A stretch of DNA of 64,000 nt from Papaver somniferum. Its lineage: Eukaryota > Streptophyta > Magnoliopsida > Ranunculales > Papaveraceae. Positions 34,807 through 48,200 of the stretch are shown here, piece after piece. The position numbers were made by a program, and so were the translations under genes. The notes beneath the pieces are model-generated. The model did no database searches. It saw only the letters and a program-made list of their open reading frames with translations, and was not told the DNA's origin. The stretch covers positions 9,610,001 to 9,674,000 of the forward strand of contig NW_020621936.1 of the NCBI RefSeq assembly GCF_003573695.1. The letters run 5' to 3'. Within the stretch, counting starts at the first letter, position 1. Each line of letters starts with the position of its first letter.

Positions 34807-35485
34807 TAGGTCTATAAAAAAAGATTAGGGGAAATTTCCATAACCGTAAGTTTTTAATCCAAAAAATAAATAAAAATAGAGATATTGTCACTTGTCAGGG
34901 AAAACAGATTAGAAAAAGGCAAGTCATGTTGGAAATGCTCCAGATCAAGCATCTGCATCTCATTCTGCAACTTTTGACCGTGCGAGTAGTGTAGCTTTAA
35001 CCCTAGATACCAGAGAGTTGTTTCTTTTGATGTCTTGCGAGGGACAATGGTTTTTAGGCGAGCAATCATACACGAGATTAAAATGCAGCTAGTGCAGGAC
35101 TAGGCTATGCAGGCTCTCAAGAAGAGATAAAAGCTCCAGCACTTCTACTAGCAGCACAATGGCCATCAGAAAACTCTACTTCCTATACATCACTCAAGGG
35201 ACCAGTGAAGAAAACATCTAGTGATTGGCCTCAGTTTAGTCTGTTTTTGATCACTTCAACTGTGCAACATGTCAAACAGAAAACTGAAAAGGAAAACTAC
35301 CAATAGTTATTTAAGCAACAAAAACTAATAGATAAAGATAATACTGTCAAAAGTATGGAGAGCATGCATAAACAGATTTAAGTGTGATCAAGCAACAAAG
35401 CAGCAAACAAAATCAAAACTGATTAAACTGAGTATCTAATACCAAATCTCAGTAGCATAATAAACCTAGACATAAAGACACGGAA
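34807..35485. other. Region 3' of the eS6 gene
   Basis: Between the Helitron end and the eS6 stop codon. It may include the eS6 3' UTR (minus strand). No supported gene. Confidence 0.5.
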
Positions 35486-36688
<1,203 letters not shown>

Positions 36689-37046
36689 CTGCAAAAACCA
36701 AAACATCAACACCCAAACTAAACATACAAAGCAGTCAAAATGCAAATAATCCCAATGGAAAATAAAAATGCTACTTGAACAAACAGCTGATTCCAACATG
36801 TAGTTTCCCCTTCATCCACGTCATAAAATAAAAGCCTTCAATAATAAGAAATGAAATCATAGAAAACCCCTAGAATTAAATTGGGATCGGATTGGTAACC
36901 TAGGTCAAATAAGCTAAATCAGTTTGAAAATGAATGGAACATGAAAAAAAATATATATTTAAGAGAAGAACGATAAATCTAAAATGGAACCATTGTTAAG
37001 GGACTTTCTGGTCTTAATTGATTTGGGATTCATTGGTTTAGAAGTT
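36689..37046. other. Sequence upstream of the eS6 exons
   Basis: It would be the first eS6 intron. No first exon can be found here on the minus strand. Confidence 0.5.
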
Positions 37047-37432
37047 TGTTTATGGGTAAAAATTGTTTTTTGCTGGTTTTGGTAAATTTGGGTGTGTGGA
37101 TGAGAAACGAGTCTAAATCTAAAACAAATGCACTGCATGAGAGTACTTTTAGATTGGAGAGATCAGTCGGTATAATCCTGGCCTAAATCAAGAAATGGCC
37201 GTTCCAGTCTTGCTTCGGTCACAAAGTGAAGGAGAAGGGTTGGTCTTAGGGAGGGAAGCGAAGAAGGTGTTGAGACCATAATGGTTAATTCTGAAGGTGT
37301 GGCTATTTTATGACTTGTATCAGAATTTGGAACTGGCTTGCGGAATGAAAGCTGTCGGTTATTTGGTATTTTTCTGGATACTGTGTTGTTGTTCTCACCA
37401 AAACTGTTGTTTTGTGGAAATTAGGCAAAACC

Positions 37433-37440
37433 TATTTATA
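37433..37440 (-). promoter_or_regulatory. TATA box of family 1 LTR copy A1
   Basis: TATAAATA on the minus strand about 390 bp from the LTR edge; conserved at 54319-54312 in the second copy. Confidence 0.55.
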
Positions 37441-37924
37441 CAAGTCATATTGAACGCACCCTGATCTCGCAAAAAGTGGGAGTGATTGAGTAATGGAGAA
37501 GTGAGATTGTGTGTAAATGCCAGAGACCACGTTCCCACCATGGAGGAAACTGGTCAGTTTACACCCACTACTTCTTACCGCCACTAACTGCCCTGCTTTC
37601 TGACACTTTCTTACAATGGGCGTGTTGCACGCCGCACGTTGTAAACCGCCAGACCAATACCCTGATGAGCATCCCCCAGTTTGTGACATGTTTGATGTCT
37701 CGAGTGTTTTCATGGAAAACATGTAGCAGGTTGCTATGTGTGGCAAGTCAAAGTCAGGAAACTTGCCATAGGAGAATAACACGTGATGCTATTAGGATTG
37801 CCTTGGCTGACCGCCTAAAACTTGCCACAGGCCTGTCAATTCCGTGGCGAATTTGCACGGCTGAGATTGTAGCTTATGAGAAAGGATGACCATTGATTAT
37901 GGCCACATCTAGTTGTATAGTAAA

Positions 37925-38400
37925 GTGGCGCCATTGGCATAGTGGCGCCTGACGTAGCCATGACATAGTGGCATACCAGTGGCGTAGCCGTGGCAGCTGT
38001 TTTGGCATATTGGTGTTAGACCCAAATATGGCTCCGGCAACATTGGCCCTGTTGCTAAGTTAAACTTAAGGCCTTAGGAGAATCACTTGACCTAGTTGGC
38101 ATATGCGACTTTAGCTAAATTAGGGTTTGGTGTATCGAAACCCTAATTAGCACTTGCGCTTCGGCACAGTGGCGTGGCTGACATAGTTAGCGCATGCCAG
38201 TGACACGATGGTGCAAGTAGCACCTGACGTAGCCACGGCCGCTAGATTTTGGCACATTGGTGTCAAACCGAAATGTGGCATGGAAACATTGGCCATGTTG
38301 CCACATCAATCCCAATGCTCTGGGAAACGTTACTTGGCTTGGTTGGCGTAACAACTTTGCCTAAATTAGGATTTGGCGTGCCAAAACCCTAATTAGTGCA
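37925..38400. repeat. Two ~249-bp direct repeats in the LTR, with telo-box motifs
   Basis: The blocks TTTTGGCA-ATTGGTGT (38000 and 38249) and AAACCCTAATTAG (about 38141 and 38383) recur about 245-249 bp apart. The DNA is unusually rich in GTGGC and TTGGC. AAACCCTAA with a nearby TTAGGGTTT-like partner forms a small inverted pair. Confidence 0.65.
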
Positions 38401-38898
38401 TACAACATGCGGCATGTGGCATGTGGCCGTGGCGCATCGACGTTTTGTGCAAATGGTGTCGTAGCCACGCCAAAGGAACCATAGCCAGACCATCATATGG
38501 AAACATCCACATGAGCAAGGATTGCCACGGGTGGCTATGATATGGCGTCTTTATTAGGGTTTCCTGGGTCCCGCACGGCTCGTGGCATGTTGTGGGGCCC
38601 GAAGTGGCATAATTTGTACCACGACTGGAAATTAGGGTTTCGACCATGCAATGTCGTGTTTCTGGTTGGGATAACTACATTGAAGTCTGTTATGGCGTTG
38701 GCCACGAATAGAAGATAGGTTGGCACGTAAGTGCATTATTTATGGTATGTTGCCACGTTCGTCATGTTTTTGTGGCAAAGTGGCACGTCCGGCACGTTGG
38801 GCATGCACGTTTGGAATGCCAGTTAGCGCATTGGCGTAACTTTTGAAAGCCAATTTGGTATTGGCGCAATTTTGCTTCTCTTTTTTAATACTGCGGCA

Positions 38899-39085
38899 GG
38901 TTTAGAGTAACCTGATTGGTCGAAAAAGAGAGGTCAGGCCAAACGCGGGCGTAGACACACTTCTGGTGTGGGTGTGTCAAGTTTAAAGCGACCTGATTGG
39001 TTGATGGGAAATATGGCCGACAAGTATGGGCCCATCCACAACTTATGTGCGTGTGGCGGGTTTAAGGCGACCTGATTGGTTGAGG
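38899..39085. repeat. Three ~80-bp direct repeats in the LTR
   Basis: GTTTAAAGCGACCTGATTGG and close variants start near 38900, 38981 and 39060. Spacing of about 80 bp suggests a U3 enhancer-like array. Confidence 0.65.
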
Positions 39086-40230
39086 AAATAGGGCCGGTTT
39101 AGGCAACATGGGGTGTGGCTAATGGAAAATGGCGCCGGCTGGCCTAAGGCATGGCCGCGCCTCCCTTTGCTGCTGTTCCTATTCTGCGGCTCCCCTATTT
39201 CTTGTTTTCTGATTCTGGGAAAGATTTTGCACCTACTAATTCATGGCGGATTAATTACCCAGTTTGCCTAGGCTTAATTTCGACAGACAAGGTCCGATAT
39301 ACTATGCAAGGCGCAAAACCCTAATCTTTGCAAATTAGTCAGAGTAATATCTGAATCTTGTGAATTATCACAAAATTGATTGAATTCTATGTATTGACAC
39401 AGAGTTCTTTAAGTTCATTTCCAGAGAGCAGTATGCTTTCTGATTGAATACTTTATGCAAAGACCTTATCCTTGATACTTGGAAATTCATGCTACTCTGC
39501 TGCGAGTGAACACAAATTGTCATGCCATATCAACATTAAGGGTTCAGCCGGGGAACATAACACATAAAGCATTCAAAGAAACTTATATTAATTGAGTAAT
39601 ACAGGAAAGGTGCCAAAATTTACAGAATATCTGGGATTGTTGCTACATGCACCATTCTGGACAAATTTCATGAGAAAATATTGAGTTGCTCAATAAATGC
39701 GCCAGTGAAGAGATTGAACACTCATCACTTTTACATGGCTCCGTTTTTTCGTAGAGTGAAGACACATTAAATGCAGGGTTTTACAAATGTAGCCCTGAAC
39801 TAAAAACCACCATCAACATTAAGTCTCCTGCTTAGCGCGTAACAATGGCATTGTTGCGGGGTAAGCATGAGATGGTGACAGGCAGGGATGAAACCAAAAG
39901 GAATAACATGCGGAAACTGCCATGGAGAGTTCAACTGACCTTGGTAAGAGGCACGAGTGGTCCATGGTCCTTGCGTTGGCGGATTGGAACGTTAGCGCGC
40001 TCCCGGCTTGGCTACGGTGCTGATGGCATGGAGCATAGCGTTGGATTGGTCGTGAGGATTGGCGCGGAGTGTTTGGCGTGGCGACTTTGGCCACAGAGCG
40101 TTGCGTCATGGAGCATTGACGCTGGTTCGGCCGCGGAGCTTTGGCGTAACAACTTTGGCCATGGAACGTGGCGCCATGGAACACTGGCGCCGGTTTGGCC
40201 GTGGAGTTTTGGCGCCACGGGCCAAGCTTC

Positions 40231-40928
40231 CTTTTCCCGTACATGGCCCAAAAGGGAAACCTCCTTTTACTCAAACTCCGAAAAACAAAAACGCTATGCA
40301 TACAAAGAAAAGTGCTTCCTATCATCCTTATTTCTTGTATCGTTGGCTTTGGTTTCGTTTCCGCATCTTCTAGCAGCAAAGGTGTATCGATTGAGATCCT
40401 ACCGGCAGGAGTGATAACAACAGTACGAGAGCTTGGGTGTAACTCAGGTATGTAGTTCAACATCTCTTCTTTTCCTTTGAAACTTGTTTGTTCTTCTATG
40501 CCGGCATGAAACCCTAGCCAGTGGTTTCCTTGAACTTGCAAAACTTATCACAATGCGCTAGCAACATCGTAGTAGCATCAATAATGACATTAATAACAAT
40601 GAATCCAGCACCATTAGCGTTTCTAGTAGGGCGGACGAAATCTATGCATGAATGGCCACTGTTTGCTCTCTCTTCTGTAAAACTTAGCCTTAGGTTTTGG
40701 CCATGTACACAATTCCCGCGGCATCACATGTGTTTGTTGGAGCGGGCGTCAGTGCCATTCCTCTTGGCCGTGAGGCCCATAACATGTGGCCACAGAAAAC
40801 TTCCCGTAGAGAATTTGTTGTCGGCTCTTAATTACTGTACCCAATTTTTTGACAAAATCTTCATGTATGGTTTCCTCCAAAGTAGTAACTTTCTGTTTTG
40901 CTTCGTTGTAGTTACTTCGAAAGTAAAG
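40231..40928 (+). other. Internal DNA of the family 1 element, left of the nested insertion
   Basis: By position this is the 5' UTR or first exons of the plus-strand PMD gene that continues at 50006. Donor-like CAAAG|GTGTAT near 40379 and CTCAG|GTATGT near 40447 hint at introns. No coding assignment is safe. Confidence 0.35.
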
Positions 40929-40933
40929 GTAGC
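40929..40933. other. Target-site duplication GTAGC (left)
   Basis: GTAGC immediately precedes the LTR of element 2 and is repeated at 50001-50005 right after the other LTR. Confidence 0.85.
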
Positions 40934-41403
40934 TGTAGTTGCAGGAAATCCTACATTACACCCCTCATATAATTTCATTATTACTCAACTCATTTTTAGG
41001 CTTACACTCTTAATTTTATTGATCAATATTTGAATGTTCTTACAAGAAAAAATAAAGGAATCAAGAATGACCTCTTCTCTAGACTTCCTCTCTCCTATTC
41101 ACTTGTTTCTTACTCAAAAAGATCTCTCTCCTTCCTTTACAACTGAACGACTATTTATAGGGAAGTACATAGTGGATGACAGCTAATTTGTCCTTTGTTT
41201 TCGAATATGGATTGCGACATTCTCGCAACCTTACAAATATTAATCTCGCAAACTCTCTAATTTTCGCAGGACCATCACATCTTTCTCATGATTTTAGCTG
41301 ACGTCGTTTATTATATCATTTCTGAAATTGTTCTGCGACGCTGTTGTGTTGTGTTGTTGATAATTTCGCTAAGATATCACTGTTGCGGGATTCTGATCCT
41401 ACA
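40934..41403 (-). repeat. 3' LTR of element 2
   Basis: 470 bp, TGTAGTTGC to GATCCTACA on the plus strand. The minus-strand TATAAATA is at 41159-41152. Matches 49531-50000. Confidence 0.93.
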
Positions 41404-41417
41404 TTTTTCCTCTTCTC
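41404..41417 (-). other. Polypurine tract of element 2
   Basis: GAGAAGAGGAAAAA on the minus strand abuts the 3' LTR. The same position in the related copy after 59868 is weaker (GAGAAGAGGCAAGA). Confidence 0.7.
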
Positions 41418-41605
41418 ATATCTTCTCTGCGAAGTAGAGAATGATGTGAGAAATGCCGCAACTGTTCATTTCTTCATATTCTGCATTTATCACACGTACT
41501 CTTTCTTCCATCTGTTTCTTGACACGTCTTTTGTAACTGCTATTTTTTAACCGTTTATATTTTTCCGTATTAATCGTGTTTATCTTCTCGAGGAAAAATT
41601 CCCTC

Positions 41606-41613
41606 TATATATA
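41606..41613 (+). promoter_or_regulatory. Putative own promoter (TATA) of the antisense gene
   Basis: TATATATA lies 193 bp before ATG 41806, outside the LTR and facing opposite to pol. TTTATATA occurs at the matching place in the related copy (60073-60080), again about 160 bp before an ATG. Conservation in position supports a dedicated promoter. Confidence 0.55.
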
Positions 41614-41805
41614 TTCTTTCTCACTCTCCTTTTCTTTCTTTTTATTTTCTCGGCAATTTCATCGTTCTTCTTCAAATCCGTTATTGTAATTTTTCTTCTT
41701 TCTTCTTCAATCTTTTTAATTTCTTCTTCATCTTCATACTATTTCTTCTACAGATCTTCATCGCTCGTAATTTTTTTCGAAATAATCTTCCTGGTACTGT
41801 TTTCC

Positions 41806-44052
41806 ATGGATTCATCAAGGTTAGTTTGTTTTTTCTTCTTTATGGGTTTTGCTGAAATTGATCTTGTTTATTGTCTTATTTGATGTTGTTTATGTGATTC
41901 CCATACTCTTGTTATTTCAGCAAAAGCGTCTTCAATACTAAATTTATAGTTCAGAACCCTAATATTCCCAAATCGCAGCATAAGGTTGTTGCGCATAAAA
42001 GAAAGTCTGCGAATGAGAAGGTAGTAAGAAACACTATCCTTTTTTAATAACAATATTGTGGCCTCTGTTTCTTATCTGGATTGTAATTCGCAGGGTGATA
42101 AGGATGTCAATAAACCTCTCAAGAAATATCGCCACCTTAAAACTGTTCCAACTTCCGTTCCATTCCACTTACTCATCTCTTCTAAATCTCATGCGACATC
42201 TTCGCAAGATAAACCTTTATCTTCCATTCGCGAAAAAGCTTCCTCAGATTTCATTTCTTCAGCTGACCTTTCAATGATTCAAACCCCCCTTGTTGATCCT
42301 TCTATGAATGAAACTTCTTCTCTTCATATTGAGAATGTTTCTCAACCTTCTTTCACTGCCAGTTCTCTACCTCAGTCTCTTCCTCTTTCGAAAGAAACTG
42401 TGGAAGGAATAGATATTGCTTTCAAAGTTTTATCTGAAGTCCTGGATGATGGCAAGAAGTCTTCTATTGATCCTATCAATTCTAATGTTTGCAAAATTCT
42501 GTGTAAACATTTAGGTTTTGACAGAGCTGCTTCGCAGTCAGCTTTAGAAAAAGAGTGTAATGCTCTTCGTCTCGAAAATCAAAAACTTCAGAATGTTTTG
42601 TTGGATCGTGACAATCTTCGCAAGAAGAATGATGAATTGAGAGGTATGATTTTCTTATCTGTGTCTTCAATTTTCCCTTTTAATGGTTTTATCCTTCCCA
42701 TATTTAATTATCCTTGAAATCCCTCTTTCGCATGTTAAGCCTTAAACCAGAAACGAATAGTGGAGAGATATCAATTTGAATCTGCTGTTGAAGAAGCCCG
42801 TTTTGATAAAGAAATTTTGATGGATCAATATAACCAATTAGATAACCTCTATTCATATTCTCTTGATCATATAAATAATCTTACCAATGAAAATACCCAA
42901 TTAGTTCAGAGACAAGATTTATTAAGTAATGAAGTATCTCGCTTTTCTTATTCTTTAACTAAAACTAATTTAGGGATGAAAACTTTATCAGATGAGAATA
43001 AAACCTTATCTCAAGAGAAGCGAACTTGTTTAAACAAGATGGCGATATCTTCGCAACAACTTAGCATTCTTCAGAAAGTATGTGATGACCAAGAGCAATC
43101 TCTTCGCTCTTTGAGAAATGAACTTAAAGAAGTAACATAGTCATCTATCGCTGAAAGAGATACACTCATTCAAGGTAGAATAGCTTTAAGCGTAAAGGCG
43201 AATCAACTTAAAGAATAATATTCCAAATTAGAAGAATCTTATTCTTCTCTTGCGAAGAAAAATGCCTTTCTTATTTCTAAAGAGAAAAATCTTCAGTCTC
43301 GACTTAAAGGTTTAGTTGGAGATAAATTTGATGACGCAATGGACCGTTGGGAGAATAGTTGTCTGTCCTTGATTCAACACCTTATTTCGCAAAAGGAAGG
43401 TAGTCATAATAGTTTGACTGCCTTAACTATCTTTTCTTTGTCATATCTTTCTGAATTCTTCATCTTATTTAAATTTTGTATTTTAGTTTTCACAGAGTCT
43501 GAGAAGAATCTTCATTCCTCCATTTCTGTTTTGGAGGCTAAATATGCCAAAATACGCAAAGAAAATGCATTGCTCGTCTCTACCCTTACTGGTTCCCACG
43601 ACCGAGCAGAAAGAATACTTTATTATCTTGCTTATTTTAAGGATATTCAAGATAAAAATCATCAGAGAGCACTTCTTCGTCAAGTTCATCTCCGGGATGA
43701 AGTCCTTGTAAATGATATTTTACTGTCCAAATCTCTTCCTCCTACATCAATTGAACCTTTGGAAGTAGATGATGATGAAGTTCCTCGTTCTGCTGATAGT
43801 GATTATGATTATGAAAGTGGTGTAGAGGATGATCTCTTGGAAGATGAGGAAGAAATTCCTTCTAAGGAAGTATCTGCTGGTGTTAATCAAAATGAGAAAG
43901 AAATCTCTCCTGAAGAAGTAATTGCTGGCGATAATCAAGGTGCTGGTCAAGGCGAGGATCAGAACCGAAATGAAGGAGAGGCTTGCGATAATGAGAACAT
44001 TGGCAAAGAACGTCTGTTATCTTCTGCTACTGGAATTAATATTGAAGCTTGA
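41806..44052 (+). pseudogene. Five-exon antisense coiled-coil gene of element 2, two stops
   Basis: Opposite to pol, next to the 3' LTR. Exons 41806-41819, 41921-42020, 42094-42643, 42740-43399 and 43496-44052 join in frame: 1,881 nt, 627 codons, intron phases 2, 0, 1, 1. All introns are GT...AG; the third acceptor (TTAAG at 42739) is weak but is the one that keeps frame. The product would have a short basic start, a Ser/Pro-rich stretch, long coiled coils through exons 3-5 and a very acidic tail (DDDEVPRSADSDYDYESG). Two in-frame stops, TAG at 43138 and TAA near 43216, interrupt exon 4. Introns 2-4 have the same phases, and exon 4 nearly the same length (660 versus 669), as in the gene at 8144-11911, suggesting common descent. 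No Transposase_28-like domain is visible. Function unknown. Confidence 0.75.
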
Positions 44053-44299
44053 GCTTCTTATTTAGTTTTATCTTATTATATCACTTTTGCGAATAATATT
44101 CTTCAACCAACTTTGGAATCAATTTTTCCTTTTAGTATTTTGCTGATGAGAAAGATAATGCTTCTTGTTTATTGATTCCCATACTTGCCTCTCATTATCT
44201 TTCTTACAAAAAATAATCTGTTACGAATACTTATAAATATTTTGTTTTATCATGTGGTCTTATTTTTCCTTCCTAATTAAAGGTCTTATTATGCCACCT

Positions 44300-44625
44300 C
44301 TTGTCATTGCGACAAAATCGCAGGACGTCCTTGCACTTTCATGCAAAAACCCATTGATCTTGCCTTAAATTTTTCTTTTGTATTATGGCCTCTTCAGGAA
44401 TGTTGCGACAATATGACAGGCCTAAATATTCTTGCGAAAATAAATCCCCATGACATTGCCGTCTTGCGACGAAATCGCAGGACGTCTTCGCACTTTCATG
44501 CGAAAACCCATTGATCTCGTCTTATCCTTTTCTTTTGTATTATTGCCTCTTCAGGATTGTTGCAAAAATATGACAAGCCTTAATATCCTTGCGAATAAAA
44601 ATCCTCATGACATTTGCGTCTTAAG
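44300..44625. repeat. Two ~157-bp direct repeats in element 2 spacer
   Basis: The phrase GCGAC-AAATCGCAGGACGTC starts near 44309 and 44466, and CCCATTGATCT plus TTTTCTTTTGTATTA-TG/GCCTCTTCAGGA recur at the same spacing. Non-coding. Confidence 0.8.
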
Positions 44626-45299
44626 ACACTTATCAGCTCCCTAATGGAGGGTGCCGCCCTTATCTCCCCCCTGGTTGCCCCTTCAAGCAGGCGTACTTAT
44701 ACCATACAAGGTCAGCTCCTCCCATCCAGTCTTAACAACAACCAGTTGTTTTCGCAGCCTCTTATCCCTTTTACCTATAGGGATGATGGTTACGAGACTG
44801 CACCCTAGGTGAGGTTTTCTTCGGGCCGAGTGCAGTACAAGCCAAGAATTGTCAAGAATGGCAAGGTACGGTTCAAACGTCCCTGACACTCTTGACTCAA
44901 CCGTGTACCTCGGCGCCTTGATCAGATCTGCACTCCTTGGGAGAGTCCTTATTACCTTAGTCTCCCAACCCAAGTCATATGCTTAAGCTGAGAATCCAAG
45001 GTGCCTCTCCCGGATGGGCTTTATTGACTCCAAATCTCCATTATTCAGGTTCCGGTGGAGGTGTATCCTTTCCCTGAGCCATGCAACAGGTACCCCCTAA
45101 TATGACGTACTTTAGGTCTTACATTTTCCTCTTGCGAAATTTTATTCGCGAACTAGGGTGTACGCCATAAAGGTTCGCCCCTTTCTTTTATGTCATTGTT
45201 CTGTGATTATCTCTGCGAAAATTTCGCACATCATGATCTTGTTTTGATATGAATAATCTTGCATTTATTTTTTCAGAATCCATAACTTCTCAAAGCTTC
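44626..45299. other. Spacer between antisense gene and pol in element 2
   Basis: No supported gene. It should hold the 3' ends of the converging transcripts. Confidence 0.55.
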
Positions 45300-48200
45300 T
45301 TACAGATAATATCTTTTTAAATACAACCTGTTCCATGGTCTGTCAAGTCTATGACCAACATCTCTGCCTTCTGGATCCATTAATCTGTAAGCTCCTGTTC
45401 CAACTATCTCCTTAATGATGTAAGGTCCATCCCATTTTTTCGCTAATTTTCCACCATTTTCTCGCTGATATACTGGTGTCTCTCGGAGAACTAAATCTCC
45501 TGGTTGGAATTCGCGTACTTTGACACGTTTATTATATTCTCGGGCTAATCTTCGCTGATAATTCTCCATATGTTGTAAAGCTTTTTCTCTTGTTTCTTCT
45601 AATTCATCAAGTTTATTTAAGATCAAACCCGCACTAAGATTTTTCTCCCAAGCTTCTCTTTTTGTTGTCGGAATAACAACTTCTGTTGGTAACACCGCTT
45701 CAACTCCGTATGTTAAACAAAAAGGTGACATTCCAGTAGCTTCTCTTCTAGTTGTATTATAAGCCCATACTGCATTATGTACTTGTTCGCACCATGCTCT
45801 GTGATGTCCTTCCAATTTCTTCTTTAATATATCTGCAATTGTTTTGTTTGTTGCTTCTACCTGCCCATTAGCTTGTGGATACAAAGGAGTAGACTTTCCA
45901 CATTTTATCTTGAATGCATTAAGTAGCATTTCATATTTGTCCTTCAAATTGTTTCCCATTATCAGATACCAACTGCCAGGAATTCCAAATCTGCAAATGA
46001 TATTTTTATGAATGTGATATGCTGTACTGCTTCACTTCTGTCCATTTTGTGAAATAATCTGTTGCGACTATTAAATATCTTCTTTGTCCAGAACCTGGTA
46101 AAAATGGCCCCACAATATCTAAGCCCCACTTTCCAAAAGGCCACACACTGGTTGAAGATGATAACGGTGCTCCAGGTGCATGTATTTTCTTTCCATGCCG
46201 CTGACAATCTTCGCAACGCCTTGATATTTGTTTTGCATCTTCGTGCATGTATGGCCAGTAATAGCCTTGCATTTTTTCTATTGCCAAAGATCTTCCCCGC
46301 TATGATTGCCAGCATCCCCACTATGTAACATTTTTAGCACTTTTTCTCCTTCCTCTCGTGTCAAACATCTGAGTGATGGTCCATTAAAGGATTTTCGGTA
46401 TAGCAACCCATCTCTTAATTCATAATTCGTTGCGCTTTTTAACTTGTGTGTTTCCAATCTATTTCTTGGTGTTTCTCCTTTCGCCAAATATGCATGAAGT
46501 TCCATTCTCCAGTCTGCGATATTGTTCGTGTTCTTCTTCTTCATTGTCTATTATCATCACATCCACTTCTTCTTCTTCTTTTTGATTGATGGTGACAGAA
46601 GTGTTTGTATTTTTATGCATCTCGCAGTTGGATCTGTCATCATGCTTGAGATGAAAGCAAAAGCGTCTGCGAGTCTGTTATCCTTTCTTGAAATGTGCCT
46701 CCATTTTATTTTTGGGATTTTCGCTGACAATTCTTCAACGAGCTTCTTGTATTTCTTCAAGGATGGTTCATTTGTAGTATACTCTCCCTTTATTTGGCGA
46801 ATAACTAGCTGCGAATCACTAGTGATCCTGGCATTTTCTAGTTTCATTTCTATTGCGAATTTTAAGGCATGTATCACAGCTTCATATTTCGTTTCATTAT
46901 TAGTGGATGCGAATTCCAATCTGAATGAAAAAGCCATCTTTATTCCTTCTGGCGAAATTAAAACAATTCCAACTCCATTTCCTTCTCCATTTGATGATCC
47001 ATCTACCAATATCTCCCATCTATTTGGTTCTGTTAATAAATCTTTTGGATCTCCGTGTTCTTCTTCTATATCCATCATTTCTTCTACCGCTTCATCTTCT
47101 TCTAAAGGAAATTCTGCCAAGAAATCTGCAACAACTTGTGATTTTGGTGAAGACAAAATTTCATATTTAATATCAAAGTGGCCTACTTGTGCATTCCATC
47201 TCTCCACTCTTCCTGATCTTTTAGAATTCTTCATCACTGATTCAATTGGTACTTTTGTTAATACCTTTATCTTGTGCGCTTGAAAATATATGCGGAGCTT
47301 AAATGATGCATAAACTAATGCTAAGATTAACTTCTCAATCTTTGAGTAATTCTTCTCGGCAGTATTAAAAGTTTTGCTAATGTAATAAATGGGTTTCTCC
47401 ACTCCTGCGTCTATCGCAATAACACAACACTTAATGCATGCGACGTCGTCGCAAGATAGATCAATAATTCTTCTCCTGATTCTGCTTTTTGTAAAATAGT
47501 TGTATTCATAAGATGTTCTTTGATCCCTTGAAAAGCTTTTTCACATTCATCAGTCCATTTAAATTTCGCACCCTTCTTGAGTATATCGAAAAAATATTTG
47601 CATTTGTCTGATGATCGCGAAATGAATCTCCCCAGCGAAGCTAGAAGCCCATTCAACTTTGTATCTTTTATTGTTGCTGGTGTTGGCATGTCACGAACTG
47701 CTTGCACTTTTTCTGGATCAACCTGTATTCCTTCCTTTGATACAATGTAGCCTAAAATTTTCCCGATGCAACTCCAATAGTACACTTCTCAGGATTCAAT
47801 TTAATGTTATATCCGCATTTGTTCAAAAATCTCCCTCAGGTCTTGTACATGGTCTTTAGCTTCTTTACTCTTTACTAACATGTCATCCACGTATACTTCT
47901 AATGTTTTGTGTATCCATTTTGCGAACACCTTCTCTACCATTCTTTGGTATGTCGCTCCCGCATTTCGCAAACCAAATGGCATTTTGTGTAACAATATAA
48001 ACCTCTAGGGCGAAGAAAGCAGTATGTTCTTGATCTTCTTCAGCGAGAGGGATTTGGTTATACCCTTTGTACCCATCTAAAGACGATACTCTATCGTTTC
48101 CCGCTGCGGATTCCACCATTTGAGGAATATCTGGTAACGGAAAACTATCTTTGGGGCAAGCTTTGTTTAAATCAGTGAAATCTATGCAAATCCTGATTCC

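Larger units (their letters stand above)
37047..40230 (-). repeat. Family 1 LTR-like repeat, copy A1 (probable 3' LTR, minus)
   Basis: It opens TGTTTATGGG on the plus strand and shares blocks, in the same order, with 53930-56549: GCACTGCA (37129), AAATGGCCGTTCCA (37193), TATTTATACAAG (37433), CCGCCAGACCAATACC (37649), TGCTACTCTGCTG (39490), GGGATTGTTGCTA (39634) and GATGGTGACA (39871). TATAAATA on the minus strand (37440-37433) sets orientation. The right end is uncertain; GGGCCA followed by a pyrimidine tract at 40225-40245 would suit an LTR/PPT border. A1 and the copy at 53930 flank gag and PMD sequences and are best read as two LTRs of one minus-strand element. Confidence 0.6.

Noticed and set aside
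39819..40541. Long overlapping frames on both strands near 40 kb
   Set aside because: They lie in LTR-like, GTGGC-rich DNA where stops are scarce because of GC content. Neither strand shows protein-like conservation or a domain.
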